The notes under the pieces were generated by a model. It worked only from the letters and a program-made list of their open reading frames with translations, had not been told where the DNA came from and ran no database searches. A program made the position numbers and the translations under genes. From positions 1 to 42,699 of the forward strand of contig CADCWG010000021.1 of assembly GCA_902806335.1 (NCBI GenBank): a stretch of 42,699 nt of DNA. Reading direction: 5' to 3'. Source of the stretch: an uncultured Thermomicrobiales bacterium (GTDB taxonomy: Bacteria > Chloroflexota > Chloroflexia > Thermomicrobiales > UBA6265). Below are positions 1-8,018 of this stretch, in pieces. The first letter of the stretch is position 1. Each line of letters begins with the position of its first letter.

Positions 1-719
1 GCGGCCGGCTGGGCGCCGGGGGCGGCGGCCGGGGCCGCCCGCCGCCCGGCGAGCACGCCCCTGATCAGCCCGCCGTGCTCCAGTTCGCCACGGCGGAGTT
101 GGGGAAAGGTCGCCGCGACGCTCAGCTCGCGCCCGTCGCCGGCGTAGATCCCGGCCATCAGCGGCTCGACCAGCCGGTCGTACGCCTCCCAACCGAGGCG
201 CCGGCCGACGAGCGAGGCGAGACTCTCGTCGTCGTCGCCCGCCCGCGCCCGGCGCGGCGGCAGCACGAAGTCGAGCGCGAACCGCGCCTTGCCCCACGGC
301 GAGAGGAGGCCCGACCGGGCGATCGGACCGAGCCGGGTCGGGACCAGCCCGGTCAGCCCTTCGGGCAGATCGTGGAGCCGCCCGCCCCGCAGCACGAACG
401 TCCGCCGGTTGACCGCGACCGGCGTCTGGAGGGCGTCGCCGAGCCCGAGCTCCCGGCAGAGTCCCGGGCCGCGCGGTTTCGCGGCCAGAAACGAGTCCGG
501 ACCACCCTCGACCGTGAACCCGTCGACCCGGTCGGTCAGCACCTTGCCGCCGAGGCGCGGCGACCCTTCGACAAGGGTGACGACGACACCCGGCTCGGCG
601 AGCAGCCGGTGGGCGGCCGCGAGCCCGGCGATGCCCCCGCCGATAACCACGACCCGCCGTCCGGCGGCCTCCGCCCGACCCGGCGCCGTCCCGGCGGGAT
701 GGCCAGCGACCGCGCTCAC
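1..719 (-). CDS. hemG: Protoporphyrinogen/coproporphyrinogen oxidase (HemG/HemY/CgoX family), C-terminal part outside the window
   Basis: FAD-dependent oxidase that aromatises the porphyrin ring in haem synthesis (protoporphyrinogen IX, or coproporphyrinogen III in the monoderm branch). Only about the first 239 residues are present; the gene runs off the left edge. The translation shows a dinucleotide-binding motif near residues 23-37 (RVVVIGGGIAGLAAAHRL), then the conserved VEGGPDSFL segment that follows the flavin-binding region in this family, and a LVEPLMAGIYAGD motif typical of HemY/CgoX. The GTG start at 719 overlaps the stop of the upstream ferrochelatase-like gene by 4 nt (GTGA), so the two are probably translationally coupled. 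The family call is firm. Which substrate branch is used cannot be told from this fragment. Confidence 0.9.
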   Translation of the reverse strand, partial: MSAVAGHPAGTAPGRAEAAGRRVVVIGGGIAGLAAAHRLLAEPGVVVTLVEGSPRLGGKVLTDRVDGFTVEGGPDSFLAAKPRGPGLCRELGLGDALQTPVAVNRRTFVLRGGRLHDLPEGLTGLVPTRLGPIARSGLLSPWGKARFALDFVLPPRRARAGDDDESLASLVGRRLGWEAYDRLVEPLMAGIYAGDGRELSVAATFPQLRRGELEHGGLIRGVLAGRRAAPAAAPGAQPA

Positions 720-1882
720 CCGTCGCCGGCCGGGGTGGTGGCGGTGGGGGGCTTGGCGGCCGGGATCGGGACCAGCCCCGCCTCGGCGGCCCGCGCCCGC
801 ACCAGGTCGGCCAGCCCACCGACCAGGATCGGGTGGTCGTTGAGCATCTCGATCCGCTCCAGCCGGACCGCCAGCGGCTCGGCGTGCCGCCGGGCCTCGA
901 TGTCGACGTCGTAGAGCGTGTCGACGTGCTCGGTCACCGACCCGATCGGCACCACCAGCGCGTGCCGTGCCCCCTCGTCGGCCAGGCGCTGGAGGACGTC
1001 GGGCAGCGCCGGCCCGGCCGAGCCCGGAAAGGCGACGGTGTACGGCTGGGGCGCGATCCGTCGGGCGACGTGGAAGACCGTCTCCTGGAGGTCGCGCCGG
1101 AACGCGTCGTCCCCCGCGGCGATCATCCCCTGTGGCCCCGAGACGGCGAAGACGACCGGGACCTGGGCCCGCGCCGCCTCGGGGAACCGCGCGAGCCCCA
1201 CGCGCACCCGATCCGCGAGCGCGTCGAGGTAGCCCCCCAGCAGGTGCCAGCGCTCGATCGGCACCACCTGGAGCGACGACGGCCCCGCCGCGGCGCGCGC
1301 GTGGTAGGAGCCGGAGCCCAGCGGGGAGTAGTGCGGCGTCATCGGGAGCCCGACCACCCGCGTCACGCCCTCCGCCGCCAGGGCCCCCACGACGTCCTCG
1401 ATCAGCGGGTGCCAATGGCGCATCGCGATGTGCAGCCGCCAGGTCGTGCCGTCGGTCGTCCGGGCGTCCGCGTTAAGCCGCGCCTCGAGGGCCGCCGCCT
1501 GGACGCGGGTCAGCCTGAGCAGGGGCGAGCCCCCGATCGCGGCGTACCGCTCCGCCAGGGCCTCGGCCACCTCCGCCGGCATCCCCGACTCCTCGCGGAG
1601 GCGACGCGCGAAGTCGGCGACGTCCTCGGCCCGGTCGGGACCGCCCTCGGCCAGGAGCAGGACGTCGACGCTCGCCGCGCCGTCGGCAGGTTGGGGATCG
1701 GCCTCGCCGCCGAGGTCAGCCGTCTCCGCCGACAGACCGCGCGGCACCGCGTCCCGCTCCCCGCTCGCGTCCTGGCCCATGCTGTTGCCCACGTCGTTTG
1801 CCCCGGCCGACGCGATCGTCTCCCGATGGCCGATCGCCACCACGGCCGGGCCGAGCGGTCCCGTCCGACCCGTGGTCACCAT
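716..1882 (-). CDS. hemH: Ferrochelatase-family protein lacking the canonical catalytic histidine
   Basis: Ferrochelatases insert Fe(II) into proto- or coproporphyrin. The family is recognisable from MRHWHPLIEDVV, LPMTPHYSPLGSGSYH, PDVLQRLADEGARHALVVPIGSV and the EHVDTLYDVDIEAR block near the C terminus. Two active-site regions depart from the family. The usual AHSLP motif, whose His is the catalytic base or metal ligand, reads AVSGP (codons read directly near 1135), and the Glu of the HxExLYD block is Asp (HVDTLYD). The N-terminal loop reads LLLAEGGPD. The start is uncertain: ATG 1882 has GGAGG 14 nt upstream and gives 388 residues; ATG 1780 gives 354. It lies between DUF983 and the oxidase in one operon, which supports a haem role. 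It may be a divergent ferrochelatase, a chaperone-like paralogue or another chelatase. Confidence 0.8.
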   Translation of the reverse strand: MVTTGRTGPLGPAVVAIGHRETIASAGANDVGNSMGQDASGERDAVPRGLSAETADLGGEADPQPADGAASVDVLLLAEGGPDRAEDVADFARRLREESGMPAEVAEALAERYAAIGGSPLLRLTRVQAAALEARLNADARTTDGTTWRLHIAMRHWHPLIEDVVGALAAEGVTRVVGLPMTPHYSPLGSGSYHARAAAGPSSLQVVPIERWHLLGGYLDALADRVRVGLARFPEAARAQVPVVFAVSGPQGMIAAGDDAFRRDLQETVFHVARRIAPQPYTVAFPGSAGPALPDVLQRLADEGARHALVVPIGSVTEHVDTLYDVDIEARRHAEPLAVRLERIEMLNDHPILVGGLADLVRARAAEAGLVPIPAAKPPTATTPAGDG

Positions 1883-1940
1883 TATGGACGCATCGCCCTC
1901 CGCTGGGCGTCCGACGACCGCCTCACGGCGCCGATACGGG

Positions 1941-2546
1941 CTACGGCTCGGGCACCCTGGGGTCGGGTGCCGGCGGCGCTGTGGGCGCCGAAGTCGCGCC
2001 CGCGCCGTCCGCCGCGGGCGCCGGCGGGATCGCCGCGGGCGCGGGACGGGACGCCGCGGGCGTCGACCGGACCGTTCTGGGGGAGGGCGCCGCGGCCTCG
2101 GCCCGGGCGAGGGCAAGCGCCGGCTCCGGCGGGTCCAGCATCAGGTCGATCGTGATCCAGAGCGCCGCCGCGAACGGATAGCCGATCACCGGCAGCGCGA
2201 TGCCGAGGGCGATCGCGGCGATCTGGATGGCCAGGGTGGAGAGGTCGCTCGCCAGCAGCAGCGCCAGGACGATCCCGAACCCGAGGAACTCGGCCCCGAT
2301 CAGGTTCACCGCGTAGACCCCGACCAGATACCCCTCCTCGCGCTCGAACAGGACCCCGCACTGCGGGCACCGTTCCCGCAGGGACCACCAGTTCCGGTAC
2401 ACCCCCCGCGCGCCGCTGTAGGGACACCGGCGCGTCAGGGCACGACCCAGCAGCACCATCAGCCGCCGCCCCCCGCGGGGCGGCAGCGACCACCGTGCCG
2501 AGTCCGCCGCCGCGAACCAGGCCGTCCTGCTGCGATCGAATCCCAT
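1941..2546 (-). CDS. DUF983 family membrane protein
   Basis: Small membrane protein of unknown function, 201 residues. A zinc-ribbon-like segment (RCPYSGARGVYRNWW, then RERCPQCG) is followed by two predicted membrane helices (NLIGAEFLGFGIVLALLLA and IQIAAIALGIALPVIGYPFA) and the WITIDLMLDP segment typical of DUF983. The first Cys pair is reduced to C-P-Y-S, so only three of the four ribbon cysteines remain. The last 70 or so residues are Ala/Pro-rich and probably disordered. ATG 2546 is preceded by GGCAGGAG at good spacing. It is the first gene of the minus-strand operon; the hemH-like start lies 58 nt beyond its stop. DUF983 genes often sit near haem or cytochrome oxidase genes, but no biochemical role is assigned here. 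Confidence 0.85.
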   Translation of the reverse strand: MGFDRSRTAWFAAADSARWSLPPRGGRRLMVLLGRALTRRCPYSGARGVYRNWWSLRERCPQCGVLFEREEGYLVGVYAVNLIGAEFLGFGIVLALLLASDLSTLAIQIAAIALGIALPVIGYPFAAALWITIDLMLDPPEPALALARAEAAAPSPRTVRSTPAASRPAPAAIPPAPAADGAGATSAPTAPPAPDPRVPEP

Positions 2547-2659
2547 GGTCCGCTCCTGCCGTTCCCCGTCCGCGGCCGGCCGCCCCCGCCGGCCCCGGAC
2601 GCCCTGCCGGCGGTGTGGTCGACCGCCCGGGCTCGCGCGCGGCACCAACCGGTCGCCGG

Positions 2660-2665
2660 TATGAT
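2660..2665 (+). promoter_or_regulatory. -10 element candidate upstream of the first LLM oxidoreductase
   Basis: TATGAT lies 108 nt before the GTG start, in a GC-rich intergenic stretch between divergent genes. No good -35 box is visible at 16-18 nt spacing, so this is a motif match only. Confidence 0.35.
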
Positions 2666-2772
2666 CCCACCTCGCCGGACCGCTCCTCTCGGGGACGGAC
2701 CGGTTCGGGTCCGGCGCCCGCCCCACGACCGGGCCGCCGCGCGGCGCAGGAGGCAACGCAGGAGGCGACCAG

Positions 2773-3663
2773 GTGCCGAGAACGCTCCAGTTCGGAATCT
2801 GCCGCAATCAGACGCTGCCCTGGCCGGAGCTGGCCCGGCAGTGGCGGCTCTACGAGGAGCTCGGGTTCGACAGCGCCTGGGACTGCGACCACTTCCAGCG
2901 GCCGAGCGAGCCGGACGCCCCCTACTACGAGGGGTGGACCCTGCTCGCCGCCCTGGCCACCCAGACGACGACGATCCGGGTCGGGGTGCTGGTCACGAGC
3001 AACACGTTCCGCCACCCCGCGCTGCTGGCGAAGCAGGCGATGACGGTCGACCACGTCAGCGAGGGACGGCTGGAGCTGGGGATCGGCACGGGGTGGTACG
3101 CCGGGGAGCACGACCGCTTCGGTCTGGCCTTCCCGCCCGCGCCCGAACTGGTGGGTCGCTTCCGGGAAGCGGTCGAGGTTGTCGACCACCTGCTCCGCAA
3201 CGAGGTCACCTCCTACGCCGGGGACTACTACCGGCTCGACGAGGCGCTGTTCCGGCCCGGACCCATCCAGCGCCCGCGCCCCCCGCTGACCCTCGGCGCC
3301 CACGGGCCGCGGATGCTGCGGATCGTGGCCGAGTACGCCGACCGCTGGAACTCGTTCGGGACCGTGGCGGAGATCCGCGACCGCAACGCCCGGCTCGATG
3401 AGCAGTGCGTGGCGATCGGACGGGACCCCCAGGCGATCCTCCGCTCGTTCTTCGGCATGGCCCCGCGGGCGACGATGTCGGGCCGGCTGGAGCGGGACCC
3501 CTGGGACTCGGTCGACGCCTTCGCGGAGATGGTGGGCCAGTACCGCGCGGTCGGCATCGAGGAGTTCATCGTCGACGGCCCGGAGCCGCGCCAGTTCGCC
3601 GTCATGGAGCGGGTCGCCGCCGACCTGCTGCCCCGCCTGCGCGCCGAGACGACCGCGGCCTGA
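2773..3663 (+). CDS. LLM-class flavin/F420-dependent oxidoreductase
   Basis: Luciferase-like (beta/alpha)8-barrel oxidoreductase of 296 residues, probably soluble, using F420 or FMN. Family hallmarks: the N-terminal ELGFDSAWDCDHF strand, LLAALATQTTTIRVGVLVTSNTFRHPALLAKQAMTVDHVS, GRLELGIGTGWYAGEHDRFG, the RPRPPLTLGAHGPRMLRIVAEYADRWN block and GIEEFIVDGPEP near the end. The GTG start at 2773 is preceded by two copies of AGGAGG. It diverges from the DUF983-hem operon and is followed by a gene-free 263 bp before mreC, so it is probably transcribed alone. The substrate cannot be inferred. It resembles the second LLM protein at 37353-38285 in architecture, but the two are clearly different in sequence. 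Confidence 0.9.
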   Translation: MPRTLQFGICRNQTLPWPELARQWRLYEELGFDSAWDCDHFQRPSEPDAPYYEGWTLLAALATQTTTIRVGVLVTSNTFRHPALLAKQAMTVDHVSEGRLELGIGTGWYAGEHDRFGLAFPPAPELVGRFREAVEVVDHLLRNEVTSYAGDYYRLDEALFRPGPIQRPRPPLTLGAHGPRMLRIVAEYADRWNSFGTVAEIRDRNARLDEQCVAIGRDPQAILRSFFGMAPRATMSGRLERDPWDSVDAFAEMVGQYRAVGIEEFIVDGPEPRQFAVMERVAADLLPRLRAETTAA

Positions 3664-3717
3664 CCGCCGCTCGACGCCGGCTGGATCCGTCCTCGGCCGG
3701 ATCCGTCCTCGGCTGGC

Positions 3718-3752
3718 TGTCCGGACAGGTCCATTGCCCGGCGTCCGGACAG
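3718..3752. repeat. Two direct copies of GTCCGGACAGG upstream of mreC
   Basis: GTCCGGACAGG occurs at 3719-3729 and 3742-3752, 23 bp apart (about two helical turns). Each contains the palindrome TCCGGA, and the first extends to TGTCCGGACA. The spacing suits paired binding sites, but no regulator is implied. Just upstream (about 3680-3715) the phrase GGATCCGTCCTCGGC is also duplicated. Confidence 0.4.
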
Positions 3753-3849
3753 GCGGGCGGCGTCGCGGGTCGACCGCCAGGTCGCCCCGGTCGCCCGGCC
3801 AACGTGCGTACGAACGCTACCCGGGACGGTCGAGCACGGGGCGCCATGC

Positions 3850-3855
3850 TATCCT
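3850..3855 (+). promoter_or_regulatory. Extended -10 candidate upstream of mreC
   Basis: TATCCT preceded by TGC (extended -10 pattern) lies 72 nt before the mreC GTG start. No convincing -35 box was seen. Confidence 0.35.
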
Positions 3856-3926
3856 GAGCCACGCACCCTGGGACCTCCTGCCGCGGCCGGCTGCGCCGGT
3901 CGACTATCAGCACCCGCGAGGCGCGC

Positions 3927-4775
3927 GTGATCACCCTCTCTGCTCGTCAGACCTGCCTGCTCGTCGCGGTCTTCGTGCTCACCAGCGGGACCCTGATCGG
4001 GCTCGACAGTCGGCACGCCCTCGACCCGGTCCAGGCCGGTCTCCACGGCCTGGTCGACCCGGTGACCGGGGCGTTCGACCGGCTCGCCGACGGCCCGGGC
4101 GGTGGCTCCTCGGTGGCGGAGGAACTGGCGCGGGTCACCGCCGAGCGCGACGCCCTGCGGGCCGAGAACATCGCCCTCCAGGACGCGGAGAAGGTGAACG
4201 AGCAGCTCCGGGAGCAGCTGGGCATCGAGGAGAAGTACCCCGACCACGAGGTGCTCGCGGCCGGGGTGGTCAACCCCGACCCGTCGAACACCCGGAAGTT
4301 CCTGGTCATCGACAAGGGCGCCGACGACGGTGTCCGCATGGGGATGGCGGTCGTCGACCCCAACCACTACGTCGGCCAGGTCACCGAGGTCGAGCCGACC
4401 ACCGCCCGCGTCACGCTGCTGGTCGACCGCTCGCAGACCGTGGCGGCCCGCCTGCTCGACGGCGGCGACGGCGTCCTCGTCGGGATGTGGCAGGAGGGCG
4501 GGCGCGCCGAGCTGCGCGACGTCCCGATCGACGCCGCCCCCCAGCCGGGCGCTGAGGTCCTCACCGCCGACGGCGGGGCGCAGTCGGTCGGGATCCCCGG
4601 CCGGCTGCCGATCGGGGTGGTCGGCGAGGGCGTCGTGCTCGACGAGCAGAGCGACACGCTGGTCGTCCCGGTCGTACCCTACTGCCAGTTCGACGACCTC
4701 AAGGTCGTGACGGTGATCCTCGGCCCCGCGCCGCCGGCCGGCGGCGCGGTCGAGACGCCCGTCGCCGGGCAGTAG
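3927..4775 (+). CDS. mreC: Rod shape-determining protein MreC
   Basis: Membrane-anchored scaffold of the elongasome, linking MreB filaments and MreD to PBP2. The 282-residue product has an N-terminal membrane helix (about residues 7-25, CLLVAVFVLTSGTLIGL) and a coiled coil from about residue 65 (EELARVTAERDALRAENIALQ). The periplasmic beta-barrel domain has the characteristic AGVVNPDPSNTRKFLVIDKGADDGVRMGMAVV and VTLLVDRSQTVAARL segments, plus GIPGRLPIGVVGEGV. The GTG at 3927 places the membrane helix directly at the N terminus; a clear Shine-Dalgarno is lacking. No mreB is present in the window. mreD and mrdA follow after murT and gatD. Confidence 0.93.
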   Translation: MITLSARQTCLLVAVFVLTSGTLIGLDSRHALDPVQAGLHGLVDPVTGAFDRLADGPGGGSSVAEELARVTAERDALRAENIALQDAEKVNEQLREQLGIEEKYPDHEVLAAGVVNPDPSNTRKFLVIDKGADDGVRMGMAVVDPNHYVGQVTEVEPTTARVTLLVDRSQTVAARLLDGGDGVLVGMWQEGGRAELRDVPIDAAPQPGAEVLTADGGAQSVGIPGRLPIGVVGEGVVLDEQSDTLVVPVVPYCQFDDLKVVTVILGPAPPAGGAVETPVAGQ

Positions 4776-4919
4776 CAGGAGCCCGGGCGACGCCGGAGAC
4801 GCCAGGGACTCCCCCGCCGGGGTGACCCGGACCGCCCTGACCACGCCCCGGACCGCGCCGGCCGCACCCCCTCGCCGGCTCGCGCCGGTCGCCCCCCCTC
4901 GCCGCAGGAGCAGGCCCAG

Positions 4920-6395
4920 GTGACCACCGCCCCGATGTCCCGCCTGGCCGCCCGCCCCGATCTCCGGCTCGGCGCCGCCCTCGCCGCCGCCAAGCTGACC
5001 TCGGTCGGGATCCGCCGCCTCGGCCGCGGCGGCGGCACCGCCGCGCCGGGCTTCGTCGCCGACCGGATCGACCCCGCCCTGCTCGGCAAGCTCGCCGCCC
5101 GCCTCGACCGGGGCGCCGTCGTCGTCGCCGGGACGAACGGCAAGACCACCGTGTCGAGGATGCTGGCCGACGTCTTGGAGGCCGACGGCAGCCGCGTCGT
5201 CCACAACCGCTCGGGCTCGAACCTCGTCCGCGGCGTCGCCGCCGCCTTCGCCGACCGGGCCTCGCTGGCCGGCGACCCGCGCGGCGACGTCGGGGTGATC
5301 GAGACCGACGAGGCCGCCTTCCCCGAGATCGTCCGCCGGGTGGCCCCCCGGCTCGTCCTGCTCAACAACCTGTTCCGCGACCAGCTCGACCGCTACGGCG
5401 AGCTCAACGCCATCGCCGGCCACTGGCGCGGCGCCCTCGCCGCCCTGCCGCCGGAGGCGACCGTCGTCGTCAATGCCGACGACCCGACCCTGGCGGCGGT
5501 CACCGAGGGCATCGCCGCCCGCCGGGTGACGTTCGGCCTGGACAACATCGACGCCCGCTACCGCCTGGCGACCCTCCCCCACGCGGCCGACGCGGCGACC
5601 TGCCGCCGCTGCGGCCACGATCTCGCCTACGACGCCCTCTACGTCTCCCACCTCGGCGCCTGGCGTTGTCCCAACTGCGGCGCGGCGCGGCCGACGCTCG
5701 ACGTTGTCGGTCGCGACGTCGACCTCCGCGGGGTCGAAGCCCTGGCGCTGACCGTCGCCCCCGGGCCCGGCGCCGTCCCAAGGGGTGGGGACGGGTCGGC
5801 GGGCGGGGGCGTGCGGCTGGAAGTCGGCGTGCCCGGCCTCTACAACGCCTACAACGCGCTCGCCACAGCCGCCGCCGCCGCCTCCCTCGGTGTGCCCGAC
5901 GCCACGGTCGCGGGGGCCTTGGGCGCGTTCCAGGCCCCCTTCGGGAGGATCGAGCGCGTCGCCTTCCGCGGCCGGACGCTGACCCTGGCGCTGGTCAAGA
6001 ACCCGACCGGGTTCAACGAGGTCCTGCGGATGCTGACCGCCGCCGACGGGACCCTGACCGTGCCGACCCTCCTGGCGATCAACGACCTGGCCGCCGACGG
6101 CCGGGACGTCTCGTGGCTCTGGGATGTCGACTTCGAGCTGCTCGCCGACGGCGACGTCCCCCTGGCCACGGCCGGGCTGCGAGGGGCGGACATGGCGAAC
6201 CGTCTCAAGTACGCCGGGGTGGCGACGGATCGGATCCGTCCGCTCCCGGCCGACCCCAGGGCGGCGCTCGAGGCGTTCGTCGCCACCGTCCCCGAGGGCG
6301 CCACCGCCTACGTGCTGCCGACCTACACCGCGCTCCTCGAGCTGCGCCGCGCCCTCGCCGACCTGGGCGCCGTCGAGACGTTCTGGCGGCAGTGA
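4920..6395 (+). CDS. murT: MurT-type Mur ligase (lipid II isoglutaminyl synthase, ATP-binding subunit)
   Basis: With GatD it amidates the alpha-carboxyl of the D-Glu residue in lipid II, giving D-isoglutamine. The 491-residue product has an N-terminal Mur-ligase P-loop (GTNGKTTVSRML, from about residue 71) and a central domain with IETDEAAFPEIVRRVAPRLVLLNNLFRDQLDRYGE. A four-Cys zinc ribbon peculiar to MurT lies at C228, C231, C250 and C253 (CRRCG and CPNCG). The C-terminal DUF1727 domain has LVKNPTGFNEVLRML and LAINDLAADGRDVSWLWDVDFE. The GTG start has GCAGGAG upstream. It lies 145 nt after mreC and 159 nt before gatD, so cotranscription with the shape genes is plausible. The call is well supported by the zinc ribbon and the adjacent GatD. 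Confidence 0.93.
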   Translation: MTTAPMSRLAARPDLRLGAALAAAKLTSVGIRRLGRGGGTAAPGFVADRIDPALLGKLAARLDRGAVVVAGTNGKTTVSRMLADVLEADGSRVVHNRSGSNLVRGVAAAFADRASLAGDPRGDVGVIETDEAAFPEIVRRVAPRLVLLNNLFRDQLDRYGELNAIAGHWRGALAALPPEATVVVNADDPTLAAVTEGIAARRVTFGLDNIDARYRLATLPHAADAATCRRCGHDLAYDALYVSHLGAWRCPNCGAARPTLDVVGRDVDLRGVEALALTVAPGPGAVPRGGDGSAGGGVRLEVGVPGLYNAYNALATAAAAASLGVPDATVAGALGAFQAPFGRIERVAFRGRTLTLALVKNPTGFNEVLRMLTAADGTLTVPTLLAINDLAADGRDVSWLWDVDFELLADGDVPLATAGLRGADMANRLKYAGVATDRIRPLPADPRAALEAFVATVPEGATAYVLPTYTALLELRRALADLGAVETFWRQ

Positions 6396-6463
6396 CGCGC
6401 CGCCCGGGGACGAGGCGGCGCTCCGGCGACGTTCCCGGGTCCCGACGGCGGCGTCGACACCGG

Positions 6464-6469
6464 TAGACT
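6464..6469 (+). promoter_or_regulatory. -10 element candidate upstream of gatD
   Basis: TAGACT within GGTAGACTGGG lies 86 nt before the gatD start. The similar GGTAAACTGGG precedes mreD. No -35 box is evident. Confidence 0.3.
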
Positions 6470-6554
6470 GGGCACGTCACGGCGTCGCGCTGTCGTGTCG
6501 CCTCACCGTCCCCGGCCCGATCGGCTAGCCGCCCCGCGATCGAAGGGAACCGAC

Positions 6555-7283
6555 GTGGATCTGACCATCTCCTGGCTGTACGGCACCAAGATGAACATCT
6601 ACGGCGACCGCGGCAACGTGCTCGCGCTCGCCCAGCGGGCTCGCTGGCGCGGCATCGCCGTCCGCACCGTCGAGGTGGGACTGGGCGAGCCGCTCCCGCC
6701 CGAGAGTGATGTCTTCTTCTTCGGCGGCGGCCAGGACCAGGAGCAGGTCGCCGTCTCCCGCGACCTCCAGGGCGCCAAGGGGGACGCGCTCAAGCAGGCC
6801 ATCGCCGATGGCGCCGGGATGCTCGCGGTCTGCGGGGGCTACCAGCTCCTGGGCCAGGAGTACCGGCCCCACGACGCCGCGCCGCTGCCGGGGATCGGCC
6901 TCTTCGACCTGGTCACCGAGGCGGGCGCCGAACGGTTTATCGGCAACGTCGTCGTCGAGACCGACCTCCCCTTCGGCGAACTCGTCGGCTTCGAGAACCA
7001 CAGCGGTCTCACCCACCTCGGTCCGACCGCGACGCCGCTCGGGCGGGTCCGCGTCGGCCGCGGCAACAACGGCCAGGACGGGACCGAGGGGGCCGTGCTC
7101 GGCAACGCGATCGGCTGCTACCTGCACGGCGCGCTGCTCCCGAAGAACCCGGCCCTGGCCGACTGGTTGCTCCTCGCGGGGCTGCGCCGCCGGCACGGCG
7201 ACGTCGCCCTGCCGCCGCTCGATGACACGGCCGAGCTCGCCGCCCACGCCACGGCCGTCGACCGCGCCGTCCGGACGCGCTGA
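6555..7283 (+). CDS. gatD: GatD glutamine amidotransferase (lipid II isoglutaminyl synthase, glutaminase subunit)
   Basis: CobB/CobQ-type class I glutamine amidotransferase of 242 residues, supplying ammonia to MurT. It begins LTISWLYGTKMNIYGDRGNVLALAQRARWRGI, a signature of GatD. The nucleophile motif is AVCGGYQLLG with Cys93, and the catalytic His191 lies in GCYLHGALLPKNP; both sit at nearly the same positions as in the characterised Staphylococcus aureus enzyme. The GTG at 6555 is chosen because GAAGGGAA lies 7 nt upstream and the homologous region starts immediately. It directly follows murT, the standard pairing. Confidence 0.93.
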   Translation: MDLTISWLYGTKMNIYGDRGNVLALAQRARWRGIAVRTVEVGLGEPLPPESDVFFFGGGQDQEQVAVSRDLQGAKGDALKQAIADGAGMLAVCGGYQLLGQEYRPHDAAPLPGIGLFDLVTEAGAERFIGNVVVETDLPFGELVGFENHSGLTHLGPTATPLGRVRVGRGNNGQDGTEGAVLGNAIGCYLHGALLPKNPALADWLLLAGLRRRHGDVALPPLDDTAELAAHATAVDRAVRTR

Positions 7284-7361
7284 CGGGCGCGGCTCGCGCG
7301 TCCCGGCCCCGACCCGACGCCCCCGACGGACCTGTACGGACACCGGCGCGGGGGCCCGTGG

Positions 7362-7367
7362 TAAACT
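7362..7367 (+). promoter_or_regulatory. -10 element candidate upstream of mreD-mrdA
   Basis: TAAACT lies 162 nt before the mreD ATG, in the 240-bp gap after gatD. A weak -35-like GGACAC sits about 18 nt upstream. It could give mreD-mrdA their own transcript. Confidence 0.35.
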
Positions 7368-7523
7368 GGGGCGCCGCGGGATTCGACGTCTGGCCGGGGG
7401 TTGGGACTGCCTGGCCATGCGCCCGACGTTTTGGGGAGGGGTACGAGCATGACGTCCGTTCCGTCCGTCCGCGTGCCTAGCCCCCGCGCTGGCACCTGAT
7501 GGCCGACGGCTGACGGTCCGCCC

Positions 7524-8018
7524 ATGGCTCGCATCCTCTTTGGCCTGATCCTCGGCGCCACCGCGTTCGCCCAGGCGACGCTGCTCCCGGCGTGGGGCCC
7601 GCTCGAGGTCCAACCGAACCTGGTCCTCGTCCTGGTGCTGGTCTGGACGGCCGCGCGCGGCGTCGTGGAGGGCCTCCTGTGGGCCGCCGCGGTCGGTCTC
7701 CTGCTTGACCTGCTCGCGCTCGACCGGCTCGGATCCAATGGCCTGGCGCTCCTGGTGGTGGTGCTGCTCGCCGGTCTCGCCCGGCGCCAGGTCCTCCAGA
7801 GCCGCCTGGTGCTCCCCTTCGTCCTGACCGCGGTGGCGGCGCTCGTGCAGCCGCTGATCCTGCTCCTAATCGACGGGGCAACCGGGCGCGCCGGCCTCCC
7901 GCTGGCGGCCGCGTTCCGGGTGATCCTGCCCCAGGCGCTGCTGTGCGCGCTCTGCGTGCCGCCGCTCTACCTGATCGCCGGCTGGCTCGACGACCGGCTC
8001 GTGGAGGCTCGACCCTGA
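7524..8018 (+). CDS. mreD: Rod shape-determining protein MreD
   Basis: Integral membrane elongasome component of 164 residues. The sequence is hydrophobic throughout with five or so predicted helices (ILFGLILGATAFAQATLLPA; LVLVLVLVWTAARGVVEGLLWAAAVGLLLDLLAL; NGLALLVVVLLAGL; LVLPFVLTAVAALVQPLILLLI; ILPQALLCALCVPPLYLIAG). It shows the MreD pattern of P-N-L-V near the second helix and GLLLDLL. Its TGA overlaps the ATG of the PBP2 gene (TGATG), indicating translational coupling. Conservation in this family is low, so identification rests on topology plus position directly before mrdA and downstream of mreC. Confidence 0.85.
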   Translation: MARILFGLILGATAFAQATLLPAWGPLEVQPNLVLVLVLVWTAARGVVEGLLWAAAVGLLLDLLALDRLGSNGLALLVVVLLAGLARRQVLQSRLVLPFVLTAVAALVQPLILLLIDGATGRAGLPLAAAFRVILPQALLCALCVPPLYLIAGWLDDRLVEARP

